Assembly (NCBI RefSeq): GCF_014041935.1 | Contig: NZ_CP059491.1 | Location: 4,836,001-4,900,000, forward strand | Reading direction: 5' to 3' | DNA: 64,000 nt | Source of the DNA: Gordonia jinghuaiqii | GTDB lineage: Bacteria > Actinomycetota > Actinomycetes > Mycobacteriales > Mycobacteriaceae | Shown here: one piece after another, positions 15,958 through 25,406 of the stretch | How positions within the stretch are numbered: position 1 is the stretch's first letter | How the letters are laid out: the number at the start of each line of letters is the position of its first letter | Program-made: the position numbers and the translations under genes | Notes under the pieces: generated by a model | What the model saw: only the letters and a program-made list of their open reading frames with translations | Told to the model about the DNA's origin: nothing | Databases searched by the model: none

Positions 15958-17103
15958 ATGACACAGACCGCCGAGATGACCGACACCTCTTCAGCCTCCG
16001 CCTCCCGGTCGACCGCGTCGTCCCGCGATCTCCGCGCGATCGACCACGCGACCACCGATCTGGAACTGGTCGAGGAGGTCCTGGCCGCACACTTCCGCCA
16101 GCACGCCCCCACCCTCCTGGGGGTCGGGCACGAACTCGCTCCCGTGGTCGACGCCGTGTCGGCACGGATCGGCGGCGGCAAACGTCTTCGGGCCGCATTC
16201 TGTCTGTGGGGTGCACGCGGTGCGACGCAGGGCCTGACCGCACCGGGCATCGTCGAGATGGCCGCGGCGATCGAGCTGTTCCATCTCGCCGCGCTCGTCC
16301 ACGACGACGTCATGGACGACAGCGACACCCGCCGCGGACTGCCGACCGTGCACCGGCAGTTCGCCGACGACCACCTCCGTGCCCGGCGTCGAGGTGATGC
16401 GGAACGACACGGCACCGCCGTCGCGATCCTCGTCGGTGACATGTGCCTGTCGTGGTCGGACGACCTGGTCGCCACCGCCGTCGACACGGTCGACCGCGAT
16501 ACCCGCCGCGCGGTTCGTCGTACCTGGTCGGAGATGCGCGACGAGGCCTACGGCGGCCAGTACCTGGACATGTTGAGCCAGACCGAGGCGGCCACCGACG
16601 CCGACCGGACCGCACGCATCCTGCGGTACAAGAGCGCGCGCTACAGCATCGGGCAGCCACTGCGCCTCGGCGGGACACTTGCCGGCGCCTCGTCGGCGCT
16701 GCTGGACTCCTACGACCTGATCGGACTGAGCGCGGGCGAGGCATTCCAGTTGCGCGATGACATCCTCGGCGTCTTCGGCGACGAGAAGCTCACCGGCAAA
16801 CCCGCCGTCGACGACCTGCGTGAGGGCAAGCGGACGCTGCTGATCGCGCTGGCCGAGGAAGCGGCCGGACGGATGGAGCGACGCGTGCTCTCCGACTGCC
16901 TGGGCAACCCTGATCTCGACCAGGAGGGCGCCGCGCAGATGCGCGACGTACTCGAATCGACGGGGGCACTGGCCCGGGTGGAACAGCGCATCGTCGACCT
17001 GTCGGAGGACGCGCTCGGCGTCGTCGCGGACTCGCAGCTCGACGGGAGGACCCGCGAGGCACTCACCTCGCTCATCGAACGTTGCGTCTGGCGTACCTCA
17101 TGA
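15958..17103 (+). CDS. crtE: Geranylgeranyl diphosphate synthase (polyprenyl synthetase)
   Basis: 381 aa. It condenses isopentenyl units into GGPP, the precursor of phytoene. The first aspartate-rich motif DDVMDD (about 118-123) and the second, DDILGVFGD (about 266-274), are intact, as is GGKRLR. The N-terminal 40 residues are Ser/Thr rich, so an ATG a few codons in is possible. It leads a rightward carotenoid operon and is coupled to the next gene by ATGA. Confidence 0.9.
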   Translation: MTQTAEMTDTSSASASRSTASSRDLRAIDHATTDLELVEEVLAAHFRQHAPTLLGVGHELAPVVDAVSARIGGGKRLRAAFCLWGARGATQGLTAPGIVEMAAAIELFHLAALVHDDVMDDSDTRRGLPTVHRQFADDHLRARRRGDAERHGTAVAILVGDMCLSWSDDLVATAVDTVDRDTRRAVRRTWSEMRDEAYGGQYLDMLSQTEAATDADRTARILRYKSARYSIGQPLRLGGTLAGASSALLDSYDLIGLSAGEAFQLRDDILGVFGDEKLTGKPAVDDLREGKRTLLIALAEEAAGRMERRVLSDCLGNPDLDQEGAAQMRDVLESTGALARVEQRIVDLSEDALGVVADSQLDGRTREALTSLIERCVWRTS

Positions 17104-17810
17104 GTGATCTCGGTGGACCGACGGTCGAACTCCGCGTCTGGGGAGTCGACCGTGTCCTGCCCGCGCTCGGCCGGATGTCCACGGGGCGACGAACCCTGCG
17201 CGCCACACCGGGTCTGCGATTCGCGAAACTCCTCGGCACCGGCACCGCGCAGACATTCACTCTCGAGAGCGCCGACCTGCGACACTGGGCCGCTCTGACC
17301 GTGTGGCACGACGACGCCGCAGCCCTGGCCGCCGACCGATCCCGGCTGTTCCGGGGATGGCAGGATTCGAGCACCGAGGAACTGCGCGTCACGATGAGAC
17401 CACTCCGGTCGAAGGGCCGGTGGTCACGTGTGGAACCGTTCGGCTCCCCGCCGCCGCATGCCGCCGAACTCGGCCGGAAGTGGGCCGGCCCGGTCGCGGC
17501 GCTGACCCGTGCCCGGCTCCGACCGACGACGATGATGTCGTTCTGGCGCGCCGTCCCCCCGGTGGCCTCCGAACTCGCCGACGCGCGGGGAAATCGGTTG
17601 GCGCTCGGTGTCGGCGAACTGCCGATCGGGGTCCAGGGCACGTTCTCGGTGTGGGATTCCGCGCGGGATCTCACCGACTTCGCCTACCGCAGCCCCGCCC
17701 ATGTCTCGGCGGTCAGACGCACCGCACCGGCACGCTGGTACGCCGAGGAGCTCTTCGCACGCTTCGCCGTCACGGACGTGGCCGGCACATACGACGGAAA
17801 GCCCGCATGA
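17100..17810 (+). CDS. CrtA-like (spheroidene monooxygenase-type) carotenoid oxygenase
   Basis: 236 aa. The region GTGTAQTFTLESADLRHWAA and the flanking pattern resemble the spheroidene monooxygenase CrtA family, which adds a keto group at C-2 of acyclic carotenes in purple bacteria. It is shorter than some CrtA proteins but covers the core. Both ends overlap neighbours by four bases. It would supply C-2 oxygen on an acyclic end group before hydration or glycosylation by the next two enzymes. The family assignment is from pattern recognition. Confidence 0.65.
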   Translation: MSDLGGPTVELRVWGVDRVLPALGRMSTGRRTLRATPGLRFAKLLGTGTAQTFTLESADLRHWAALTVWHDDAAALAADRSRLFRGWQDSSTEELRVTMRPLRSKGRWSRVEPFGSPPPHAAELGRKWAGPVAALTRARLRPTTMMSFWRAVPPVASELADARGNRLALGVGELPIGVQGTFSVWDSARDLTDFAYRSPAHVSAVRRTAPARWYAEELFARFAVTDVAGTYDGKPA

Positions 17811-18700
17811 GCACCGCACACGACGCTCCCGCCCGCGGCAGGCAACCACCGACCCGCGACGATCGATTCCGCGCCGGCCGAGACAGCAGCGACCGCGGTT
17901 CCGCGAAGAGCGTTCGCGGCCTGCTCATCCCGCTGGCGTGGGTTCTTCTGGCCGCGGGCATCGGCGTCCAGATCGCGTTCCCGCTGACCGACGGCGGCAA
18001 CCTGCCGCTGACGGTGGCGAGCGTGCTGCTCTTCGCCTCGGCGGCACTCGTCCATGTCACCGCCACCCGCGGCGCGTGGGCCGCGATCGCACTGGCCGGG
18101 GTCGCCGGCGGGGGTGGGCTCATCGCCGAGGCAGTCGGCGTGAGCACCGGATTCCCCTTCGGCACATACGTGTACACCGATGGCCTGGGACTCAAGCTCC
18201 TGGGTGTGCCGGTACTCGTCCCGCTGGCGTGGATCATGATGTCGTGGCCGGCGCTGGTGGTGACCCGCAGGCTCGTCGGGGCTCTCGGGCTGTCGGGCGT
18301 CCGAGCACGTGTGGCGGTCGCCGCGGTCGGCGCGTACGCCCTCACCGCCTGGGACGTGTTCCTGGATCCGCAGATGGTCGATCAGGGGCACTGGGTGTGG
18401 CAGTACCCGACCCCCGCGCTGCCCGGTGTCGCCGACATCCCGCTGACGAATTTCGCGGGCTGGCTGCTGGTTTCGTTCCTGATGATCGCCGCACTCGATC
18501 GTCTCATCGGGCATTCGGGCGAGAACCCGGCCGACGGGGTGCCGATCACGGCCTACCTGTGGACCTACTTCTCGTCGGTGATGGCCCATGCGGTGTACTT
18601 CGGTCGCCCGTCCGTGGCGCTGACCGGGGCCTTCGTGATGGGTGTCATCGCGCTGCCGGTGCTGGTCATCGAGATCCGGAGTCGCCGTGCGGTCCGGTGA
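17807..18700 (+). CDS. cruF: CruF-type carotenoid 1,2-hydratase (DUF422)
   Basis: 297-aa integral membrane protein with about seven hydrophobic helices after a 35-residue charged, cytoplasmic N-terminus. The segments GVSTGFPFGTYVYTDGLG and TAWDVFLDPQMVDQGHWVW are hallmarks of the CruF/carotenoid biosynthesis protein family, which adds water across the 1,2 double bond of acyclic carotenoid ends. Coupled to its neighbours, with a 14-bp overlap to the glycosyltransferase, which would act on the product. Confidence 0.82.
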   Translation: MSTAHDAPARGRQPPTRDDRFRAGRDSSDRGSAKSVRGLLIPLAWVLLAAGIGVQIAFPLTDGGNLPLTVASVLLFASAALVHVTATRGAWAAIALAGVAGGGGLIAEAVGVSTGFPFGTYVYTDGLGLKLLGVPVLVPLAWIMMSWPALVVTRRLVGALGLSGVRARVAVAAVGAYALTAWDVFLDPQMVDQGHWVWQYPTPALPGVADIPLTNFAGWLLVSFLMIAALDRLIGHSGENPADGVPITAYLWTYFSSVMAHAVYFGRPSVALTGAFVMGVIALPVLVIEIRSRRAVR

Positions 18701-19820
18701 CCTGTGGCGTCGTCTCATCGCGGCGGGAACCGGATTGTCCGTGGCATCCCTGGCACTGACCGTCGACAACGCGGTCCGCGTGCGACGTCCCTGTCTCACC
18801 GACTTACCGGCGCCCGAACCACTTTCGGTGCTGGTGCCGATGCGCGACGAGGTCGACAACGCGCAGCGGTGCCTCACCGCCGTCCTCGAAGCGCTCGACC
18901 GGTGGCCCGGACCGGCCCGCGTCCTCGTTCTCGACGACGGATCCGTCGACGGTACGGGCGAAGTACTCGCACGCCTCTCGGCTCGCGACGAGCGGATCGA
19001 GGTGTACCCGGGCACCACCCCGCCGAGCGGCTGGCTCGGAAAGAACTGGGCCTGTGCGCAACTCGCCGACAAGGCGACTCCCGACGGGGTCTATGCCTTC
19101 GTCGACGCCGACGTGGTGGTCGGGCCGGACGCCCTCACCTCGTCCCTCTCATTGCTGCGCAACACCGGCCTGGACCTGGTGAGCCCCTACCCGCGCCAGA
19201 TCGCCGAGGGCGCGGGCGAGCGGCTCGTCCAGCCGCTCCTGCAGTGGTCCTGGCTCAGCACCCTCCCGTTGGGACTCGCCGAACGGTCACCTCGCGAATC
19301 GCTGACGGCCGCCAACGGACAGCTCCTCGTGGTCGACGCCGGGGCCTACCGGCGCGCCGGGGGCCACGGGGCGGTGCGTGACGTCGTCCTCGAGGACATC
19401 GCACTGCTGCGCGCGATCAAGTCGGCGGGGGGCCGAGGAGTGGTCGCCGACGGCAGCAGCATCGCGACCTGCCGCATGTACCACGGCTGGGACGAGGTCC
19501 GCGCCGGATACCGAAAGTCGTTGTGGTCGGCCTTCGGCTCGCCCGCCGGAACCCTCGCCGTCACCGGACTGCTGTGCCTGGCGTATGTGATCCCCGCGCT
19601 GGGAGCACTTTTCGGCTCCCGGACCGGGCTCGTCGGCTACCTCGCCGGTGTCGGTTCACGCGCGGTCTGCGCCCGCGCCACCGGAGGCCGGGTATGGCCC
19701 GACGTGTTCGCCCACCCCGTCTCCGTCGTCGTCTTCACCGGCCTGGCAGTGGATTCGACACTGGCCAGGCAGCGCGGCGCCCTGGAATGGAAGGGACGAC
19801 CGATCGAGGTCAACCGATGA
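18687..19820 (+). CDS. Family 2 glycosyltransferase, carotenoid glycosylation (CruG/CrtQ-like)
   Basis: 377 aa. The GT-A core has VLDDGSVDGTG and the DxD-type VDADVVVG, then a membrane-associated C-terminus with about three helices. QLLVVDAGAYRRAGG is typical of carotenoid glycosyltransferases such as CrtQ and CruG. The GTG start is chosen for the GGAG six bases before it; it lies within the end of cruF. In cyanobacteria CruF and CruG work in sequence on myxol, the closest known parallel. Confidence 0.78.
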   Translation: MRSGDLWRRLIAAGTGLSVASLALTVDNAVRVRRPCLTDLPAPEPLSVLVPMRDEVDNAQRCLTAVLEALDRWPGPARVLVLDDGSVDGTGEVLARLSARDERIEVYPGTTPPSGWLGKNWACAQLADKATPDGVYAFVDADVVVGPDALTSSLSLLRNTGLDLVSPYPRQIAEGAGERLVQPLLQWSWLSTLPLGLAERSPRESLTAANGQLLVVDAGAYRRAGGHGAVRDVVLEDIALLRAIKSAGGRGVVADGSSIATCRMYHGWDEVRAGYRKSLWSAFGSPAGTLAVTGLLCLAYVIPALGALFGSRTGLVGYLAGVGSRAVCARATGGRVWPDVFAHPVSVVVFTGLAVDSTLARQRGALEWKGRPIEVNR

Positions 19821-21307
19821 GCCGTGTACTCGTGATCGGGGCCGGGGTCGGCGGACTCGCGGCCGCGATGCGCCTGCAGGCCGCCGGCCACGACGTCACC
19901 GTCGTGGAACAGTCCGACGCCGTCGGCGGCAAGCTCGGCGTGGTCGAACACGACGGATTCGTCTTCGACACCGGACCGTCTCTGGTGACGATGCCGCACG
20001 TCTTCGAGGAACTGTTCGCCGCGACCGGGGCGTCGATCCACGATGTCCTCACCCTGGAGCGCCTCCCCCTTGCCGCCCGCTACCGTTTCCCCGACGGCAC
20101 CGAGCTGGACATGCCCGGCGATCTCGACGCCATCCCGACCGCACTCGACGCCGCCCTCGGTCCCGGCCGGGGCGCACAGTGGTCGTCGTTTCTTCGACGC
20201 GCAGAACGCATCTGGGATGTCACCCACGGCCCGTTCCTCGAATCGCCGATGAGCATCCGCACCATGATCGGCGGCATCGCCACACCCTCCGACGTACGGA
20301 CGGTGGCGCCGTGGCGAACGCTGCGCGGACTCGGTGATCGCCATTTCGACGACCCTCGCCTGTCCATGCTCCTCGACCGGTACGCGACCTACACCGGGTC
20401 CGATCCGCGCCGCGCCCCGGCCGCGCTCGCGTCGGTCCCGTGGGCCGAGCAGGCCTACGGATCATGGTATGTACGAGGCGGTTTGGGTCGCATCGCCGCG
20501 GCCATGCGGGACCGCCTGACGGAACTCGGTGGTCGTATCGAGCTCGGCGTCGAGGTCGCGCGGGTGTCGACCGATACGCGTGGTCGCGTCGACGGCGTGA
20601 TGCTCGCCGACGGCACCGAGCGCCCGGCCGACATCGTCGTCGCCAACGCCGACGCACGCCAGGTCTATGACCGCCTCGTGCCCCGTCGCGCCGCACGCGT
20701 CCCCTCGGCCCTGTTGCGCCGGACGACTCCGTCGCTGTCGGGGTTCGTCCTGTTGCTCGCCCTCGACGATCCGCCCGCCGACCAGCCCCATCACCACGTG
20801 CTGTTCGCCGAGGACTACGACGAGGAGTTCGACGCCGTGTTCGGGTTCGGCGGCCCGCCGCGTCCCATCGCGCGTCCCACGGTCTACATCTCCGCGCCCG
20901 ACGATCCCGAGATCGTGCCGGGTCCCGGCACGGCATCGTGGTTCGTCCTGGTCAACGCGCCCCGCCACGATCCCGGACACGGGGTTGATTGGGACACACC
21001 GGGATTGGCCGAGTCCTATGCCGACCGGATTCTGACGGTGATGGCCGGGCGCGGCCTCGACGTCGGCGACCGCATCCGTCACCGGACCCTGCTCACCCCG
21101 GCCGATCTCGAGCGCCGGACGCTGACGCCGGGCGGTTCGATCTACGGCTCGTCGTCGAACGGCCCGCGGTCGGCGTTCCTCCGGCCGTCGAACACCTCAC
21201 CGGTACCGGGGCTGTACCTCGTGGGCGGGTCGTCGCATCCCGGTGGCGGGCTGCCGCTCGTGGTGATGTCGGCGAAGATCGTCGCGGATCTCATCGCCGA
21301 AACGTGA
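19817..21307 (+). CDS. CrtI-family carotenoid desaturase (second copy, CrtD/CruO-like)
   Basis: 496-aa FAD enzyme. An N-terminal dinucleotide motif VIGAGVGGLAAA and the C-terminal LYLVGGSSHPGGGLPLVVMS define the CrtI family. It sits in the operon for end-group modification, whereas a separate crtI is beside crtB. A role in 3,4-desaturation of a hydroxylated end (CrtD-like) or in ketolation (CrtO-like) is therefore more likely than phytoene desaturation. The stop codon lies inside the intergenic terminator hairpin. Confidence 0.75.
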   Translation: MSRVLVIGAGVGGLAAAMRLQAAGHDVTVVEQSDAVGGKLGVVEHDGFVFDTGPSLVTMPHVFEELFAATGASIHDVLTLERLPLAARYRFPDGTELDMPGDLDAIPTALDAALGPGRGAQWSSFLRRAERIWDVTHGPFLESPMSIRTMIGGIATPSDVRTVAPWRTLRGLGDRHFDDPRLSMLLDRYATYTGSDPRRAPAALASVPWAEQAYGSWYVRGGLGRIAAAMRDRLTELGGRIELGVEVARVSTDTRGRVDGVMLADGTERPADIVVANADARQVYDRLVPRRAARVPSALLRRTTPSLSGFVLLLALDDPPADQPHHHVLFAEDYDEEFDAVFGFGGPPRPIARPTVYISAPDDPEIVPGPGTASWFVLVNAPRHDPGHGVDWDTPGLAESYADRILTVMAGRGLDVGDRIRHRTLLTPADLERRTLTPGGSIYGSSSNGPRSAFLRPSNTSPVPGLYLVGGSSHPGGGLPLVVMSAKIVADLIAET

Positions 21308-21338
21308 AGACACCACGGATGATCCGTGGTGTCTTCAC
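21304..21338. terminator. Bidirectional terminator between the two crt operons
   Basis: Perfect 16-bp inverted repeat (GTGAAGACACCACGGA and its complement) with a 3-base loop TGA. It overlaps the stop codon of the rightward desaturase and ends ten bases before the stop of the leftward crtI. Confidence 0.85.
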
Positions 21339-21347
21339 GAGTTCGGG

Positions 21348-22943
21348 TCAGGACGTGGGCATCGGCCCGACGGATCGGTCGCCGCGCAGTCGCTTCCGGA
21401 TCAGCTCGGCACTGATCAGGCACATCGGCAGACCGATGCCCGGCCGTGTGCTCGATCCCGCGTAATACAGCCCCTCGACCTTGCGCGACCGGTTCGTCGA
21501 GCGCAGGAATGCGCTCTGGCGCAACGTGTGTGCCGGTCCGAGCGCTCCCCCGCACCACGAGTTGACGCTGTCGACGAAGTCGGCGGGCCCGATGGTCCGG
21601 CGCACGACGATGCGGTCGGCGAGGTCGGGCACACCGGCCCACTGCCCGATCATCGCGATGGCGCGATCTGCCACCTTCTCGATGTCGGGGTCCCCGCCGC
21701 CGTCGAAGCCCCCGTGGCCGAGGCCCGGGTCGGGTGGGACGGGCACCAGGATGAAGAGGTTCTCGTGGCCTGCCGGCGCCACCGAGGTGTCGGTCGCCGA
21801 CGGCTTGCACACGTAGAGCGACGCGGGATCCGGAATCCGCGTGGGGGTTTCGAAGATGGCGTCGAAGTTGGTCTTCCAGTCCTCGGTGAAGAACAGCGAG
21901 TGATGCTCGAGCTCGGGCAGTTCACCGGTGACACCGAGACAGGCCAGCACCGCGCCGGGACCCGACGTCGCCCGGTTCCAGTAGCGTTGCGGAAACGTCT
22001 GCAAACCCGCGGGCAGCAATGCGGTCTCGAGGTGGTGGAGGTCGGCGGCACCGATCACGATGTCCGCGGGCAGGTCTCGGCTCCCTTCCGCCGTCTCGAC
22101 GCGTACGCCGGTGACCTCGGCGCGGCGCCGGAAGATGCCCATGCGTCGCCCCGGTCGCCGGCGGGTGAGCACCGCGGTCGCCGACGTCCCGGTGTGCACG
22201 CGCACACCGCGCTCGCGGGCGACCCGCTCCAGTGCGTCGACCAGAGTGGTGAAGCCGCCGTTGGGATATCGCACGCCGTCGGCGAGGTCCAGCCAGCTCA
22301 TCAGGTGATACATCGCCGGTGTGCGTTCGGGCGACGAGCCGAGGAACACCGCGGGGTAGCCCAGCACCTGTTGCAGGCGACGGTCATCGAAACGCGCGGA
22401 GATGAAGGACTGCAGGGATCGGCCGAGCAGCGTCACCAGCGTCGTGGCGTGGCGCAGGACCGGACCGCTGAGAAATGCCCGCGGCGAATCGAAGTTGGTG
22501 TACAGGAATCGTTCCACCGCAAGGTCATAGGCCTGCCGGCCGGTCTGGAGGTACTTCTCGAGCGCCGCCCCCGCCCCCGGTTCGATCTGCTCGAACATCG
22601 CGCGGTTGCGCTGCTCGTCGCCGAACACGTCGATCGGTGCGCCCTCGGATTCGGGGTCCCCGAAGAACACGCGATATCCGGGGTCGAGCCGGACGAGGTC
22701 GAGCTGCTCGGCGGTGGACGTGCCGAGCATCTCGAAGAAATGGTCGAAGACCTCGGGCATGAGCCACCACGAGGGGCCGGTGTCGAAACGGAAATCCCCA
22801 CTGCTCCACGTGCCGGCCCGCCCGCCCAGGTCGTCGTTCTTCTCGACGAGCTCGACGTCGTGACCGTCGTGTGCGAGAAGGGCGGCGGTCGCCAGTCCGG
22901 CGACACCGCCGCCGATGACGACGACGCGTCTGGCCGCGGTCAT
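21348..22943 (-). CDS. crtI: Phytoene desaturase CrtI
   Basis: 531 aa. The FAD motif VIGGGVAGLATAALLAHDGH and the substrate-side DTGPSWWLMPEVFDHFF are those of phytoene desaturases. The C-terminal YYAGSSTRPGIGLPMCLISA completes the family pattern. ATG overlaps the crtB stop (ATGA), as is common for crtB-crtI pairs. It converts phytoene to lycopene or neurosporene at the membrane; the end product's desaturation number cannot be read from sequence. Confidence 0.9.
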   Translation of the reverse strand: MTAARRVVVIGGGVAGLATAALLAHDGHDVELVEKNDDLGGRAGTWSSGDFRFDTGPSWWLMPEVFDHFFEMLGTSTAEQLDLVRLDPGYRVFFGDPESEGAPIDVFGDEQRNRAMFEQIEPGAGAALEKYLQTGRQAYDLAVERFLYTNFDSPRAFLSGPVLRHATTLVTLLGRSLQSFISARFDDRRLQQVLGYPAVFLGSSPERTPAMYHLMSWLDLADGVRYPNGGFTTLVDALERVARERGVRVHTGTSATAVLTRRRPGRRMGIFRRRAEVTGVRVETAEGSRDLPADIVIGAADLHHLETALLPAGLQTFPQRYWNRATSGPGAVLACLGVTGELPELEHHSLFFTEDWKTNFDAIFETPTRIPDPASLYVCKPSATDTSVAPAGHENLFILVPVPPDPGLGHGGFDGGGDPDIEKVADRAIAMIGQWAGVPDLADRIVVRRTIGPADFVDSVNSWCGGALGPAHTLRQSAFLRSTNRSRKVEGLYYAGSSTRPGIGLPMCLISAELIRKRLRGDRSVGPMPTS

Positions 22944-23851
22944 GCGCCGGCCCCCTGGGCGACGCGCGGGATTCCGCGTCGCGCGACGGCGGACGCCGCG
23001 ATCCTCGCCTTACCCGCGTTGGGGACCCGGACGCGGTTGCGCCGCGCCTGCGCTGCCGATGATTCGCGCAGGCGCGCGGTCAGCTCGGCGAACAGATCAT
23101 GGGCCGTGCACACCGCGACGCGGCTCCCGATCGGCAGGCTCGGGATGACCGCGGCGGCGGCGGTGAGATCGAGATCGATGTCGTCGAGCCACAGCGACCA
23201 CGCCGAGTCCGTCGGGTTGTCGGGGTCGAGACCCACCAGGTACCGGCGGCCGAGCCCGTCGCTGTCCTCGCCGAAGTCGCGCAGGAAGTTGATCTTCTGG
23301 AACGCGGCGCCGAGTCGTCTGGCCCCGGGCGCGAGGTGCTCATACTGTGCGGCGGCCTTCGGTTCGTCCGCCAAGAACGCACGCAGACACATGAGTCCGA
23401 CCACTTCGGCGGACCCGTAGATGTAGGACGCCAGACTCTCGTAGTCGTGGACGACGTCGGTGAGGTCGGTGCGCATCGACTCGAAGAACGGGCTGACGAG
23501 GTCGAGGTCGATGCCGACCTTGCGGGCCGTCCGGGCGAAGGCGTGCACGACGAGGTTGCTGCTCGCCCCGGTGATCAGCGCGACGCTGGTCTGTTCCTCG
23601 AGCTGGTCGAGCTCGTTGCTCCGGTCTGCCAGGCCTTGTTCGGGGCGCGGTGCGTCGACGATCTCGTCGGCGACGCGGACCAGTGCGTAGATGTTGCGGA
23701 CGTCGCCACGGACCGCCGGAGTGAGCAGTCGTGAGGCGAGTCCGAAGGAACTCGAGTACGACTTGATCACGAGCGCAGCGCTGGCGTCGGCGACCTCGTC
23801 GTACCGTCGGTGCGGGGGGACCACTTCGGTATGACCGGGCATGTGCATCAT
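22940..23851 (-). CDS. crtB: Phytoene synthase CrtB
   Basis: 303 aa, trans-isoprenyl diphosphate synthase fold. It couples two GGPP to phytoene. The first Asp-rich region is VRVADEIVD and the second is LRDFGEDSDGLGRRYL, with both metal-binding clusters intact. AGGAG lies seven bases before the first of two consecutive ATG codons. Coupled to crtI downstream. A TAGGTT hexamer about 30 bases upstream may be its own promoter. Confidence 0.92.
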   Translation of the reverse strand: MMHMPGHTEVVPPHRRYDEVADASAALVIKSYSSSFGLASRLLTPAVRGDVRNIYALVRVADEIVDAPRPEQGLADRSNELDQLEEQTSVALITGASSNLVVHAFARTARKVGIDLDLVSPFFESMRTDLTDVVHDYESLASYIYGSAEVVGLMCLRAFLADEPKAAAQYEHLAPGARRLGAAFQKINFLRDFGEDSDGLGRRYLVGLDPDNPTDSAWSLWLDDIDLDLTAAAAVIPSLPIGSRVAVCTAHDLFAELTARLRESSAAQARRNRVRVPNAGKARIAASAVARRGIPRVAQGAGA

Positions 23852-23928
23852 CCGGTTGCTCCTGTACCTGCCTGCCGGGAACCTACCCGGCGGAAACAAA
23901 ACTCTCGATCGAAGGCGGTGTGCCGACA

Positions 23929-24501
23929 TCATGAATTCGACGCCCGGGCCGTCATCGGATGGGTCGGCTCCGCATGCCGGTAGGGGTCGGGTCCCGGCAA
24001 CTGACGAACCTGTTCGACGAACCACGGGCTGACCGCCCACGGGGTTCGCTCGACGAGCGACCACACGTCGGCGACCCGGGCCCACGCGTGTTCGGCGACC
24101 TCGGCCGGGTCGGGTGCCACCTCGCGCAGTGGCCGCGCGACGAAGACCGGGCAGATCTCGTTCTCGACGATGCCGCTCGCGTCTACGGCCCGGTATCGGA
24201 AGTCCGGCAGCACGATTCGCACATCGTCGACGTCGATGCCGAGCTCGCGGCGCGCGTAGCGGTGGACGGCGTCGACGACGGATTCGCCGGGACGGGGGTG
24301 ACCGCAGAACGAGTTGGTCCAGACCCCGGGCCAGCTGCGTTTGGTCAGTGCCCGGCGCGTCATGAGGAGATGACCATCGTCGACGAGGTGGCACGAGAAC
24401 GCGAAGTGCAGCGGGGTGTCGGTGCCGTGCACGCCTTCACGATCGGCGGTGCCGCAGGGGCGGCCGTCGGCGTCGGCGAGAACCACCGAGTCGTTCGTCA
24501 T
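23929..24501 (-). CDS. idi: Isopentenyl-diphosphate delta-isomerase (type 1)
   Basis: 190 aa with a Nudix fold. It interconverts IPP and DMAPP. The catalytic Cys is in TNSFCGHPRPGE and the catalytic Glu in GIVENEICPVF. The start is set by family length and a GAGG nine bases upstream; an upstream in-frame ATG would add 23 residues absent from typical Idi. It supplies DMAPP for the carotenoid pathway encoded on both sides. Confidence 0.9.
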   Translation of the reverse strand: MTNDSVVLADADGRPCGTADREGVHGTDTPLHFAFSCHLVDDGHLLMTRRALTKRSWPGVWTNSFCGHPRPGESVVDAVHRYARRELGIDVDDVRIVLPDFRYRAVDASGIVENEICPVFVARPLREVAPDPAEVAEHAWARVADVWSLVERTPWAVSPWFVEQVRQLPGPDPYRHAEPTHPMTARASNS

Positions 24502-24667
24502 CTCTGATACCTCACGGGTTGGTGCCTCAAGGGGTTCGTACAGCGAGGGCCGGAGCCCGGATTCCTCCATTGTTCGTCACCGTGCGGCCTTCCGGATTGC
24601 CCGGGCGCCGGAAAAGGGATCTTGGTCCGACTGCGTCACCACGTCGGAGTGGTTCCACGGCGGAGAG

Positions 24668-25405
24668 TCACCTCGTCGGGGAGGTCACCCCGCCGAACGT
24701 GTGCGCGCGAACGGCGACGAGGAGCTGCACGGTCCCCACCGAAGCGAGCGCCACACCTATCGTCCCGGTGACTGCGGCAAGTCCGGTGGTGGTGTCGGTC
24801 CCGAGTCCCGCCCACCAGAAGATGGCCGCGGTCAGGGCCGCGATGACGGCGAGAATGACCCGCGACGGGCGCTCCCAGACGGTCACGGCCCCCGGGCCGT
24901 TCATCCCGATGACCTGCGCGGTGGCGCGAGTGGATTCCAGGAGCAGGGTGAGGACGGCGATCGTCACCCCGGTCCACATCGGCGCGCCCACGATCACCAC
25001 GATCGCGGCCAGCATCAGATCCGAACATCTGTCGGCGAGTGTGTCGTAGACGCGCCCCCACCTCGACGCGGTGCCGGTCTGGGCGGCGATCGCACCGTCG
25101 ATGCCGTCGAGCAGGGCCGCGAACACGATCACCACCGCGCCGATCGCCGGCCATCCACCGCCGAGGAGCGTCAGACACAGCGCGACGGCGGTGACGACGA
25201 CGCCGAGGACGGTGACCACATTCGGTGTGATCCCGATCCGCGCGAGCGGGCGCGCGCAGGCGTTGCTGAGGAGGACCCAGTTCCGCGTCCACACCGACCC
25301 ACGCGGGTCGATGCCGCCGTGCAGTGACGACCACGCGTCGAGTACGGCCTCCCGGTGGGGCCGCGGCGGAATCGCGGGTGCGAGGTGGTCGGGTTCTGCG
25401 GACAC
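24668..25405 (-). CDS. CDP-alcohol phosphatidyltransferase family membrane protein
   Basis: 245 aa with about six membrane helices. The family motif D-x2-D-G-x2-A-R-x8-G-x3-D-x3-D is present as DGIDGAIAA...G...D...D at about residues 99-124. All four aspartates are kept, but the conserved Arg after Ala is Ala here. The gene starts with GTG one base beyond the upstream gene's stop. Its place in a carotenoid operon is intriguing; the alcohol acceptor is not predictable. Confidence 0.75.
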   Translation of the reverse strand: MSAEPDHLAPAIPPRPHREAVLDAWSSLHGGIDPRGSVWTRNWVLLSNACARPLARIGITPNVVTVLGVVVTAVALCLTLLGGGWPAIGAVVIVFAALLDGIDGAIAAQTGTASRWGRVYDTLADRCSDLMLAAIVVIVGAPMWTGVTIAVLTLLLESTRATAQVIGMNGPGAVTVWERPSRVILAVIAALTAAIFWWAGLGTDTTTGLAAVTGTIGVALASVGTVQLLVAVRAHTFGGVTSPTR

Positions 25406-25406
25406 C